NCBI RefSeq assembly: GCF_024679095.1
Contig: NC_066571.1
Span: forward strand, 5,526,783-5,590,782
Direction of reading: 5' to 3'
DNA from: Eriocheir sinensis
Lineage: Eukaryota; Arthropoda; Malacostraca; Decapoda; Varunidae
DNA: 64,000 bases
The notes below the pieces were generated by a model. That model made no database searches and was not told the DNA's origin. It was given only the letters and a program-made list of their open reading frames with translations. How positions within the stretch are numbered: the first letter of the stretch is position 1; each line of letters starts with the position of its first letter. The position numbers and the translations under genes are program-made. Shown here piece after piece: positions 11,280-22,074 of the stretch.

Positions 11280-11560
11280 TTAAACCCCTCCTTCTTCCTC
11301 TTCTCCCTTCCCCTCATCTCCTTCTCCCTCTCTCATCTATCTCGACACAAGGAGCAACATTGATTGACAAATACTAATAGACGGAGAGGAGTAGCTTACC
11401 TGAGAGAGGGAGAGAGAGAGAGACAGAGGTAGTACTGGTAGGCAGGAAGAGAAGGAGAGAGGCAGGGAGGGATGGTAAAGAAGAAGGGCGTAGTAGACAG
11501 GATCAAGTGGAGGAAAAAGGATTAAGAAGGGACATAACAGGATTAGAAGAGAGTAAATGG
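11280..11560. other. Purine/pyrimidine-rich non-coding sequence
   Basis: Pyrimidine-rich to 11340, then purine-rich with a short GA run at 11405-11425. No gene or site recognised. Confidence 0.6.
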
Positions 11561-12600
11561 CCCTGGAAGGATGGAAATAAAGGGAGACTCTAATGGCTCT
11601 GCAAGGAAATGAAAAAAAGGCAATACTGTCTGTCTGTTAGTCTATGTTTCGAAGATACCTGAAGCGCAGCAGGATGGGAAGGAAACATGGAAAGGTAGGC
11701 AGGAAAAATAAATGTAAATGATTGAAAAACTTGTAGATCGTAATGAATTTGCAAAGAAAGAGAAAAATGTCAATACTGTGTGTTTGTTAGTCTGTGTTGA
11801 GAAGGTATTTGAAGTGTAGGAAAAAGGAGGGAATTATGGAGCTTAAGGCAAAAAAAATATTAGTAAACGGAGCTACTTGTAGATTTTCATGAGTTTGCAA
11901 GGAAAAAAAAACACTTAATTTGTTAGTGCATGTTGGGAAGAAGTTTGAAGTGCAGTAAGGTAGGTAGGAAAAATATATAAGTTTACGGTCGACTGCGATA
12001 CTTGTAGACTGTAATGAGTTTGCAAGGAAAGAAATAAAAGCAATGCCGTCTATTTGTTAGTGCATGTAGGGAAGAAGTTTGAAGTGCAGGAAAAATATAA
12101 AAAAAATATAGAGTGGTAGGCAGGAAAAATTGTAAGTAAACGGCTGAGATACTTGTAGATTGTAATGAGTTTGCATAGAAAGAAATAAAAACAATCGTGT
12201 ACATATCCTGGCTCAGGCTACAAAGATAGTCAAAGAAAAGAGGGAATAGAAGGGAACATAGAATGGCTGACAGAAAGAATATGAATAACGAACTGAAATA
12301 AATGGAAACTGTAAAGGGCTTGCAACGAAAGACACAGGAGCAATACTATATATTTCTGGCTTACGTTTCGAAGATATTTGAAGTGTGGAAGGAATCGAAG
12401 TGGATATGGAAACCCAGACAGGAAAGATACGAGAAAAGAACTGATATAATGGCAGGTTGTAATGGACTTGCAAGCAAAGAAGAAATAAAAGCAAAGCAGG
12501 TTGAAGCAACGAAGGTATCTCAAAAGTATGAGGAAAGGAAACGGAAATGGGAGGAGCATGATAGAGATATCTTTACGTGGCAGGAAACCAAGTGGGAAAA
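11560..12600. repeat. Diverged tandem array, about 130-145 bp period
   Basis: The phrase TTGTAGATTGTAATGAGTTT and its variants, followed by GCAAGGAAAGAAA, recur at about 11590, 11730, 11870, 12005, 12150, 12310 and 12455. Each unit also carries GAAGTTTGAAGTG-like and GCAGGAAA-like words. Units differ at many positions, so the array is old. An A-rich open frame at 12302-12604 follows from the repeat and is not called as a gene. Confidence 0.78.
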
Positions 12601-12689
12601 TTAGAATAGGAAGGAAGCTTTGAACGTTTGTGGGTTTATGAACGTTCATGCACTGCCCGTCTGAAGGTGTATATAACGAAGACAACAAA

Positions 12690-13440
12690 GGAAGAAAAAA
12701 TATGACCACTGAAGAAAGAAGGGAAGGAAAGACGGAAAAGAAGAAAAAACATCAGATAACAAAGGTAGAAAAAAATATAACCACTGAAGAAAGAAAGGAA
12801 GGAAAGACGGAAAAGAAGAAAAAACATCAGATAACAAAGGTAGAAAAAATATGACCACTGAAGAAAGAAAGGAAGGAAAGACGGAAAAGAAGAAAAAACA
12901 TCAGATAACAAAGGTAGAAAAAAATATGACCACTGAAGAAAGAAAGAAAGGAAAGACGGAAAAGAAGAAAAAACATCAGATAACAAAGGAAGAAAAAATA
13001 TGACCACTGAAGAAAGAAAGAAAGGAAAGACGGAAAAGAAGAAAAAAACATCAGCTAACAAAGGTAGAAAAAAATATGACCACTGAAGAAAGAAAGGAAG
13101 GAAAGACGGAAAAGAAGAAAAAACATCAGATAACAAAGGTAGAAAAAAATATGACCACTGAAGAAAGAAAGAAAGGAAAGACGGAAAAGAAGAAAAAACA
13201 TCAGATAACAAAGGTAGAAAAAAATATAACCACTGAAGAAAGAAAGGAAGGAAAGACGGAAAAGAAGAAAAAACATCAGATAACAAAGGAAGAAAAAAAT
13301 ATAACCACTGAAGAAAGAAAGGAAGGAAAGACGGAAAAGAAGAAAAAACATCAGATAACAAAGGAAGAAAAAATATAACCACTGAAGAAAGAAAGAAAAG
13401 AAGGAAAGAAAGACGGAAAGGAAGGAAAACCATCAGTACC
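12690..13440. repeat. 75 bp minisatellite, about 10 copies
   Basis: A purine-rich unit of 75 bases with the words GACCACTGAAGAAAGAAAGG, GACGGAAAAGAAGAAAAAAC and ATCAGATAACAAAGG repeats about ten times with few changes and occasional one-base A-run indels. Because 75 is divisible by three, frames stay open along the array, giving a 274-residue phenylalanine/serine-rich frame on the minus strand and lysine-rich frames on the plus strand. These are consequences of the period, not evidence of a gene. Confidence 0.95.
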
Positions 13441-14213
13441 CTCCTCTGTAGGTGTAACAAATAACTTTATAAAATATAATTAAAGGAATGATTCAAATTA
13501 ATATGTCAATTAAATTATATACACGAAAAAGGGATTTGCAGGAGTTAGCACGGCAGAAAAAAATAAATCTTTCTCATACAAATAGAAAACCTAGACTTAA
13601 CTTGACAAAATTTGAGAATAAAAGACTCAAGTTCAGGTCATGATCGAATCCTTCCTACCACTTGAGTGCGACCAAGCGTGCGTTAGTGGAAGAGAAGACG
13701 AGGTGGAAAACAACAAATCTCCTCAAAATACAAACAAAACTATTTAATCAGCTTGGCAACACATCAGGAAAAATGGATTCAAAGCTAAAACTGTCAGAAA
13801 ACATTTAGTCCGATCCATTCTTTATATAAGACAGAGGAGGATGAGCTAGACGAAAAGGGCAAAGAATATTAAGGAAAGGAAATTCAAAGTAAATTCCAAT
13901 CCAGCCCTTCCGTAAGACGAGGAAGAGAAGGTAGAGGGAGTGAAAGTGGACCCTAATTAAAGGTAGGACGCTGAATTACCTGCCTGGCTCGTCATAAGTT
14001 AACAGCTCGCTCACCTGCCTAATTAGTACCTCCAAATTAATCTTACCGTCGTCAAGGTGGACATAGGGAGGTGTAATTAACGTGAGTGTTGCCAGGAAAG
14101 GTGAAGGTACGGACTCGTTGCCCTGTGTTGCCTGTGTTATCTGTCAGTGATGAGCTCATATAGTAATCGAGTTACAGGCAGGTACTCAGTGGGTCATGTT
14201 GAGACAATTAGCC
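13441..14213. other. AT-rich low-copy sequence
   Basis: No microsatellite and no convincing open frame. 13545-13800 may hold two very diverged copies of a unit of about 190 bases (AATAAATCTTTCTCATACAA near 13560 and ACAAATCTCCTCAAAATACA near 13712). 13940-14150 is ordinary low-copy sequence. Confidence 0.5.
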
Positions 14214-14597
14214 TAAAAGAACACTATATTGACAGGGGCTTTGGGAGTGGTTGGCATTTTCCAGGGGTGTTATATGACCCTGGTGGTAGTGTGACCCTTC
14301 TTAATTGACAAGAGCTTTTCGTAGGGTGTTGTTGAGGCATTTCAGGGGATAGTTTACTAACCCTGGTGTGAGTCTGACCTTCTTCTGTACCGTGAGCCTA
14401 ACTGGACACATAGCCTGAGAGGACTTCGTAGGAGTTGTGGGCATTTCCAGGGAAGTGGTTTGAGTTGATGACCCTAGTGACAATGCGACCTCTGTACCAT
14501 GAGAAACAAAGAGAAACTCATTAAAACCCCCCCCCCCCCTCTTTGACCTTTATGAATAGATAATGTGAGAAGCGAAAGTGTCTTGTCATACCGACCT
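14214..14597 (-). mobile_element. MITE family M, expanded copy
   Basis: In minus orientation this matches the MITE at 6160-6384: the left terminal region reads AGGTCGGTATGACAAGACAC (complement of 14578-14597) and the interior contains the ACCCTGGTGGTAGT and TCCAGGGG words. The CCTGGTG/TCCAGGG module occurs three times (about 14250-14300, 14330-14375 and 14440-14480), so the copy is internally triplicated and longer than the 225 bp full-length form. A run of 15 C or so at 14528-14542 lies inside it. Confidence 0.75.
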
Positions 14598-15078
14598 GTG
14601 TGTCCCGGGGAAGTGTATTGGCGAGTGTAATGGGAAGTGTGATGAGTGAAGGTTAGTGTTAATAATGGATTAGGTTTGTAAATATGTAAAAATATATCGA
14701 ATAGCCGCCACAGCTAAAGGAAAAGGTTTAATTAAATGGCGAAAAAAATGTTTAATGAAGTGTTAGGTAAATAATTAGTGAGCTACATGTGTAAAATGAT
14801 ATAATGAACACCACACTTGAAGGAAAAAAAGTCAAATGGGAATGAGGAAACGGAGAGAAAAAGCTCCATAGGAATTACAGAAAATTTATTAAATGAAATT
14901 GTATATTCTTAAAAAAAAAGCTCATGAGTGATTGAATCCACGACACTAGAGGAAAAACGATATTGTGGTTATATAAAACGAAAAGAAAGTGAAGGCTATA
15001 TTGATGTAACCTTGATCTTCACGAAAACCTCAGAAAAGATAAATAGAACAAATAAAAATAAATAAATGTTCTGCCCTC

Positions 15079-15081
<3 letters not shown>
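14598..15081. other. AT-rich non-coding sequence
   Basis: A-rich ordinary sequence without repeats or a recognisable open frame. Confidence 0.6.

Positions 15082-15137
<56 letters not shown>
15082..15137. repeat. (GT)n microsatellite
   Basis: Perfect GT tract of about 56 bases. Confidence 0.98.
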
Positions 15138-15138
<1 letters not shown>

Positions 15139-15392
15139 TAACCGCCTCGTCCTTGAGCTCCTTCCTTTCAATAAACAATAACAAAGAAATTATGGATAGT
15201 TAAATAAGTAAATAAACAAGTAAATAAGGCGACTCGATAACACAAAAAAATAACCAAAACTACTGAGGATATACAAAAAAGAATTACTGCATCTGAATTC
15301 ATAGAAGAAAAAGGAAATGTGGAATTTAAAAAAAAAGAGAAACAGCCTTAATTAATAGAAAACTGATAAAGATAAAAAGAAAATACCTGGAG

Positions 15393-15397
<5 letters not shown>
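15138..15397. other. A-rich non-coding sequence
   Basis: A-rich spacer between two GT tracts with a short AAGTAAAT-type repeat at 15200-15225. Nothing else seen. Confidence 0.6.

Positions 15398-15454
<57 letters not shown>
15398..15454. repeat. (TG)n microsatellite
   Basis: Perfect TG tract of about 57 bases. Confidence 0.98.
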
Positions 15455-15457
<3 letters not shown>

Positions 15458-15504
15458 CTGTATTTATCTTCTAAACAGAGAAACGTGTAATTGAGAAATA
15501 ATTA

Positions 15505-16440
15505 ATTCTTTCTTCCCTCCCTTACTTCCCTCCTTCTCCCTCCCTTTTCTTCCCTCCCTTCCTTCCCTCCTCCTCCCTTGCCTTCCCTTACCTTTCCCTT
15601 GACTTCTTCTCTCCCTCCTTTACCCTTGCTTATGTCTATCTCCTCTTCTCCTTTCCTTTCCTTCCCTTCTCTTCCTTCTCTTCCCTTCCTCCTCCTTCTT
15701 CTCCCTTGCCTTCCCGTTCCTTTCCCTTTACTCCTTCTCTCCCTCCTTTACCCTTCCACTCCCCTTGCTTATGTCTATCTCCTCTTCTCCTTTCCTTTCC
15801 TTCCCTTCTCTTCTCTTCCTTCTCTTCCCTTTCTCATGCTTCTCTCCCTTTTCCTTGCCTTCCCTTCAATTTTGCTTCCTTTCTCCTCACCCTCCCCTTC
15901 CCTTTACACTCCCGTTGCTCCTGACACTCTCTTCTTTCCCTTTCCTTCCCTTCCCTTTACCTCCCTTCTCTTCCTCACCATTACTCCTACCTTACTCCTC
16001 TCTTCCATTTTTCTCACCTATCTTTCCTCCCTTTCTCTTTCCCTCCCTTCCCTTCCTTGCCTTTCCCTTTATCCTACCTGTGTTTTAATTCCCTTTTCTT
16101 CTCCTCTCTCTTCCTTTTCTCACCTTCCTCCTCATTTCCATTCTTTTTCCCCCCTCTTTTCTTTCCTTCAGTTTACCATCTTCTCCTCTTCCCCTTCTCT
16201 TCCCTTCCTGTTATTTTCCCTTCTCCTTTTCTTTCCCGTCTCCTCTTCCTTATCCTTTCCCTTCCCCTTTTCTTTCCTTTCTCTTCCCCTTTCATTTACT
16301 TTTCCCTTTTCCTTTCCCCTTTTCCTTCCCTTCCCCTTCTCTTCCCCTTTCATTTACTTTCCCCTTTTCCTTCCCTTCCCCTTTTCTTTCCTTTCTCTTC
16401 CCCTTTCATTTCCTTTCCCCTTTTCCTTTCCTTCCCTCCC
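15505..16440. repeat. Long polypyrimidine tract with internal duplications
   Basis: About 930 bases of the + strand are almost only C and T. A segment with CTTGCTTATGTCTATCTCCT occurs at about 15627 and 15764, showing a tandem duplication of about 137 bases. The right part (16240-16430) repeats CTTTTCCTTCCCTTCCCCTT-type units of about 50 bases. Open frames here are Leu/Phe/Pro/Ser only and are artefacts of composition. Confidence 0.9.
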
Positions 16441-17315
<875 letters not shown>

Positions 17316-17401
17316 GGCGTCGCTGAGTGGCTCTTAACGTTGAGGAAATCTTGACAAAATGCGCAAAAAACATTGATATTCATGACCCAGCGACCATTAC
17401 C

Positions 17402-18053
17402 ACCTCCTCCTCCTCCTCCTCCTCCTCCTCCTCCTCCTTTTTCTTTTCTTTCTATCCTCTTCTGCAGGCTTCTCTCTCCCTTCCCCAACTGTTTAGCAAC
17501 CTTCTTTTCTTCCTCCTCTGCCACCAATATCTTCTTCCTTCTCTTTCTTCTTTTACTTCTCCTCCTCCTCCTCCTTTTCCTCCTCCTCCTCCTTTTTCTT
17601 TTCTTTCTACCCTCTTCTGCAGGCTTCTCTTCCTTCCCCAACTGTTTAGCAACCTTCTTCCCTTCCTCCTCTGCCACCAATATCTTCTTCCTTCTCTTTC
17701 TTCTTTTACTTCTCCTCCTCCTCCTCCTCTTCCTCCTCCTCCTCCTCCTCCTCCTCCTCATCCTCATCCTCCTCCTCTTCCTCTTCCTGCTCCTTCTACA
17801 CGTCTCATTCATTCTTCTCTTGCCTTTCTTCCTATTATGTATAATCTTGTTGTGCTTGTTTCTCCTCCTCTTGCTCCTGCTTCTTCTCCTCTTTTTCCTC
17901 TTCCTTCTTCTCCTCCTCCTCCTCCTCCTCCTTCTCGTTCTCCTCCTCCTCTTATTACTGTTTCTTTTTTCTTTCTTTCTCGACCTCCCTCTCCATAATA
18001 TATTTACTGTACATGCCTCATCTCCTCCTCCTCCTCCTCCTCCTCCTCCTCCC
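17402..18053. repeat. (CCT)n compound with a 155 bp direct duplication
   Basis: CCT runs at about 17402-17437, 17562-17594, 17712-17766 and 18019-18053 are embedded in pyrimidine-rich DNA. The segment starting TTTTCTTTTCTTTCTATCCT at 17438 and containing CCAACTGTTTAGCAACCTTC recurs about 155 bases later at about 17593, so a CCT-bounded block has been duplicated. The basic 291-residue frame on the minus strand and the proline/leucine frames on the plus strand come from this composition. Confidence 0.92.
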
Positions 18054-18200
18054 AAAGCAAGGAGGTTCATGGATATTTTTACGCTAACCTACTTTGTTTC
18101 TTTTTTATATATATTTCTCTGCATTGTTCTTCCTTTCCCTCTTCTTCTTTTTCTTTTCTCTTGTTTTTGTATTGATTTCCTTTGTGTACGTGATTTGTAG

Positions 18201-18225
18201 ACACACACACACACACACACACACG
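18201..18225. repeat. (AC)n microsatellite
   Basis: Short AC tract. Confidence 0.93.
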
Positions 18226-18289
18226 CACAGAGGAAGGATAGTGATGTAAGTACTTAGATAACAGGTGGCGAAAGTAGGTGAAGTGGGAG

Positions 18290-18500
18290 GAGAGGCTTTA
18301 GATAATGGAGAGAGAGGAAGATAGGGGTGGAGGGAAGAGGTAGGGAGAAAAGAGGAAAGGAGAGAGAGGAGGGGTAGAGAGGACAAGTGCATAGTGTAAG
18401 GGGGAGGGGGAGGGAGAACTGATAAGGGGGAAGGAAGGAAGGGTGGGAAGGGGAATGTTTTTAGTAACGAATGAAGGGAGAAAAAAGGAATGGGTATAAT

Positions 18501-18561
<61 letters not shown>

Positions 18562-19285
18562 TAAATAGAGGAAGGGTGGCAGAGTTAGGAAAGTGAGGGT
18601 TAGGAGGAGGAGGAGGAGGAGGAGGAGGAGGAGGAGGAAATAATAAGGTAGGGATAGGAAAGGAGGAAAACGAAGAAGGTGGAGGGACGAACGAGGAAAG
18701 ATGGAGGAATGGAGGAAAATCATGGAGAGAAGAATATATTTATGCAGCCTTCAGAGTGAGATGACACATATGAGGAAGAGAAGAGGAGGAGGAAAAGAAG
18801 AATTGATGAGTGGAGAGAGGGAGAGAAGGGAGGAAGGAGGAAGCGAAGAGAGGGAGGATCAGGCTCATATTCCAGTGGGGAGAGAAATGAGAAACGGAAG
18901 GGAGAAGAGGGAGGAAAAGTGATAAGTAAGTCAAGGGAGGAAGAAACTAAGAGAGGGAAAGAGGAAATAGGAGAGAATGGAGAGAATCTTGTAGTATATT
19001 TCGAGGAGAGAAGGAGGAGGAAAGATTGATAAGTAAGGGAGGTAGAAAACAAAAAAAAAGAGGGTGAATGAGAGGGAAAGGAAGAAGGTAAGAAAGATAG
19101 GTACATACAACAAGAGAGGAAGAAGGTGGGAAAGGGAGGGAGAGAAACAGAAGAGGAGGAAAAATATATAAGTAGAGCAATGGAGGAAAAATATTGAAGA
19201 AAATGGGAGCAAAGGAGAGAAATACTATATGAGGCAATGGAGGAAGAATGCAGACGAGAGAGAGAGAGAGAGAAAAGGAAATGGA
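18290..19285. repeat. Long polypurine tract with (GA)n and (GGA)n
   Basis: Nearly 1 kb in which the + strand is overwhelmingly A and G. It contains a perfect GA tract at 18502-18559 and a GGA tract at about 18605-18637. 18700-19285 has degenerate repeats of GAGAGGAAGAAGG-type words with units such as GATAAGTAAG near 18920 and 19028. Confidence 0.88.
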
Positions 19286-19388
19286 AAGAACTTGAATATT
19301 TGTGTGTTTGTTTTCTCTCTGTATTTGGAAACGAAAGAAAGCATAAAATGACATCATATATTACACTCCTTTATATATACATTGGCCC

Positions 19389-19457
<69 letters not shown>
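19389..19457. repeat. (AAT)n microsatellite
   Basis: Perfect AAT tract of about 68 bases. Confidence 0.98.
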
Positions 19458-19459
<2 letters not shown>

Positions 19460-19612
19460 TTAAAGATAAAAACAGTAATAATAGTCTTTGTGGGTTCATA
19501 ATATACTTGTCATTGTCAGTTTCGCCGCCTCACAGTCTCATTACCTCGCATATTCCTTCATTATTTGTGGGAGCGAGAAAGATGTCGGGTGTGGACGGAA
19601 TTAGAAAGCAGA

Positions 19613-19615
<3 letters not shown>

Positions 19616-19656
<41 letters not shown>
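19616..19656. repeat. (GT)n microsatellite
   Basis: Perfect GT tract followed by a short CG run, GTGCGCGCGCTC. Confidence 0.96.
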
Positions 19657-19662
<6 letters not shown>

Positions 19663-19789
19663 CTCGAGTTCGGTGCAAGGTCAGGTAAGGGAAGGTAGTG
19701 CCAAGGTGTGAGAGAGTAGAGTGCCAATAGAACGCCTGCCAAGTGTGTGTAATCCGGATCAGTGCCAACCAGGATGAAAATAGTAATAG

Positions 19790-19885
19790 TAATAATGATA
19801 AAAATAATAGATAATAATAATAGTAGTAGTAGTAGTAATAGAGGTAACAGATACACGACAGAGAAAAGGAGAGAAAGAGAGTGCT

Positions 19886-19924
<39 letters not shown>

Positions 19925-20002
19925 AAGAAAGAAAGAAGAAAGAAAGAAAGAAAGAAAAAAGAAAGAAAGAAAGAAAAAAGAGTAAGAGAGAGAGAGAGAG
20001 AA
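19790..20002. repeat. Compound (AAT)/(TAG)/(GA)/(GAAA) tract
   Basis: AATAGT-type units pass into TAGTAG at 19822-19840, a GA tract at about 19889-19920, then GAAA units to about 19980 and a short GA run. Confidence 0.92.
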
Positions 20003-20164
20003 AACGCATGCATAATAAGTATCTCCCTCCGCCACGGCTACACAAATCCGCCTCCGCGCAACCAAATTATTATACAATGAAATTATACAAAATTACACAA
20101 ATGTTTCGCCGGTGTTTTATCTGCGTCTCAATCCGCGCACAGGGGCGAGGCGAAATGAGTAACA

Positions 20165-20432
20165 CAACGCTTCTGCAACATTTATAACAGAACATTTACG
20201 TCACATTTGCCTTCTGCTTACGGTTATGAGAGAACATTTAAAATTTCTTTCTTGTTTACGGTTATGGCAGAACATTTGCACTTTCTAGAACATTTACACT
20301 TTCTTGTTTACGTTTATGACAGAACATTTACACTTTCTAGAACATTTACACTTTCTAGAGCATTTACACTTTCTAGAACATTTACACTTTCTAGAACATT
20401 TACACTTTCTAGAACATTTACACTTTCTTCTG
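20165..20432. repeat. 18 bp minisatellite carrying TTCTAGAA palindromes
   Basis: The unit GAACATTTACACTTTCTA repeats with an exact 18-base step. The palindrome TTCTAGAA lies at 20283, 20335, 20371, 20389 and 20407, with a one-base variant (TTCTAGAG) at 20353. The left part has longer diverged units containing GTTTACGTTTATGACAGAAC. TTCnnGAA is the core of the eukaryotic heat-shock element; any binding here is untested. Confidence 0.9.
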
Positions 20433-20752
20433 TTTACGTTTGTGACTCCTATTACTTATCTTACCAGGTTTTTTTTCTGCACTCTTTTTCTTCATTTACA
20501 TATATTTACTTCTTCCTCATTTTACTTCTCTTTGTTTTTATTGTTTTTCTCCTTCCTTCCCCCTCACTTATCTCACCTTTAGCTCCTTTTCCCCTATGTT
20601 CTGAGGCCTCTCCAGCACCCTGATAACATGTCGAAAAGCCCCATAGAAGAACTTTACAAATGATAGATATATGCACTTTTCTTCTGTCATGCTTCCCTTT
20701 CTTTCTAATCAAATTTAATCTTTCCCCAATTTAATCTTTCCCAATATGATTC
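20433..20752. other. T-rich non-coding sequence
   Basis: T- and C-rich ordinary sequence with no recognised gene or site. Confidence 0.6.
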
Positions 20753-20845
20753 ATTTTTAGGAGCAGCGAGTAGCGGGATTTTTTTTTTTATTATTGTTTC
20801 CTTTTTTGTGTGCCCTTGAGCTGTCTCCTTTGTTGTAAAAAAAAA
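20753..20845 (+). mobile_element. LINE family J, 3' end only
   Basis: GGAGCAGCGAGTAGCGGGAT, then GTGCCCTTGAGCTGTCTCCT and TTGTTGT plus an A-run, matching the tail at 7563-7685 almost base for base over about 90 bases. Extremely short 5'-truncated insertion. Confidence 0.85.
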
Positions 20846-20915
20846 TAATGTTGCTTCGAGTCAGTAATTTGGAATGCATTGAGAGATTATTGTTGCTTGT
20901 TCGTGTCTCGGTTAA

Positions 20916-21160
20916 AGGGGCTTATTACACTGGGCATATTTGCCGTGGATCTTCAGTCAAATCACGATTTCCGCTAGCGAGGTTCTCAGTCGTTTGTTGT
21001 TATTGCTGCTGATGATGATGATGAGTAATACCGTCGTCCTTCAGTGAAATCTACCGTAGCTTTGGAAGATCGTGGACACGTCAGAACACCACGGAAATAT
21101 GAGAACCACGCCAGCGGAAATCGTGGTTTGACTGAAGATTTGCCCAGTGTAATAGCCCCT
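20916..21160. mobile_element. Foldback MITE with TAA target duplication
   Basis: The left end AGGGGCTTATTACACTGGGC and the right end GCCCAGTGTAATAGCCCCT are inverted copies. The inversion extends inward about 75 bases through TCTTCAGTCAAATCACGATT and CCGCTAGCGAGGTTCTC, with about 12 extra bases in the left arm. TAA occurs directly outside both ends (20913-20915 and 21161-21163). No open frame. A 3-base TAA duplication fits a PIF/Harbinger-type non-autonomous element; that assignment is an inference. Confidence 0.82.
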
Positions 21161-21163
21161 TAA

Positions 21164-21326
21164 GCCAGAATTATAATTAGTTACTGTGGACCTAACTATC
21201 AGACGCTTTCGGCTCCAAACAAATATTTCCAAATGATACAAAGAAGATTAGTCAAACTCTCATCAGTAGTGTTTATCACGTACAAGGTGCAGAGGCATTG
21301 TCGAACTATCACTAGACTCATGAAAC
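21164..21326. other. Spacer between MITEs
   Basis: Ordinary low-copy sequence of about 160 bases separating two transposon derivatives. Confidence 0.5.
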
Positions 21327-21328
21327 TA

Positions 21329-21627
21329 AAGCCCCGTTCACACTGTGCCGACAAGTTGGTTCCCACGCTCCAAGAAGTGGGGGGAGGTTTTATTGGGGTC
21401 TTGGTGTCTTGCCGACTGTCTGGGACATTCGGCCGACTAGTTGCCAGCATGTCGTGCTAACCCTCACGACTCCAGACTCCTGTCACGACGTCGGCGCAGC
21501 ATTCGGCAACAGTCTCAAGACCTCTTTTAAGACATGCCCGACCATTTCACATCAACACCCAAGACCTCGTGTACCCTAGAGTCGTGGGTAGTCGTGGCCC
21601 AGTGTCGGCACAGTGTGAACGGGGCTT
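21329..21627. mobile_element. MITE with 24 bp perfect TIRs and TA target duplication
   Basis: The left end begins AAGCCCCGTTCACACTGTGC and continues CGAC; the right end is its exact inverse over about 24 bases. TA flanks both ends (21327-21328 and 21628-21629). The element is 299 bp with no transposase frame and a GC-rich interior containing many CGAC and GTCG words in opposing orientations. This layout fits a Tc1/mariner-type MITE. It is not related by eye to family M. Confidence 0.88.
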
Positions 21628-21629
21628 TA

Positions 21630-21856
21630 GGCTGGGATTCTTATACACTTCTACCTCCTACATCAACTACTTCCAAAGCCCAAAAAGGAGATCAATCGGG
21701 TTCTCATGAGTGCTTTTTCTAGGTCCATGGTGCAGTAGAAGGGTCACACTACCACCAGGGTCACAAAACTACCCCTGGAAACGCCCCACACTCCTACGAA
21801 AGCCTTGTCAAATATGTGTAGTTACTAGGACGCCGAGATGTTTAAGAATACGAGCC
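21630..21856 (+). mobile_element. MITE family M, full-length copy sharing a TA with its neighbour
   Basis: It starts GGCTGGGATTCTTATACAC and ends GTTTAAGAATACGAGCC, an imperfect inverse, with TA on each side (21628-21629 and 21857-21858). The interior contains AGATCAATCGGGTTCT, ACCACCAGGGTCACAAAACT and CTCCTACGAAAGCCTTGTC, as in the 6160 copy. Its left TA is the same TA that closes the preceding MITE. Confidence 0.85.
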
Positions 21857-21876
21857 TACAGTGTAAAGGCTAACGA

Positions 21877-21942
21877 AACCTCCGCGAAAGCCTTGCCAAA
21901 CGTGGGTGTGTAGGGTTCGAAGCGTTTGAAAATACGGGTCTA
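21877..21942 (+). mobile_element. Partial second copy of the family M right end
   Basis: CCTCCGCGAAAGCCTTGCC, then a GTGTAGGG segment and GTTTGAAAATACGGGTCTA, repeats the last 70 bases of the adjacent MITE in the same orientation with substitutions. Probably an old tandem duplication of the terminus. Confidence 0.65.
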
Positions 21943-22074
21943 TAAAAGTGAGCCAAATCTCATTCCTCTGAAGAGATTCGTGATTGAAATTAATGTGTCG
22001 TTCTCCGCCTCAAGAGCCAACACACCAAATATTTTAAATAAAATGTCTCCATAAACTGTCGACAGCTTGCCAAG

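Noticed and set aside
12636..13460. 274-residue hydrophobic repeat protein on the minus strand
   Set aside because: Explained by a 75 bp minisatellite whose period is a multiple of three. Plus-strand frames are equally open and there is no signal or domain outside the repeat.
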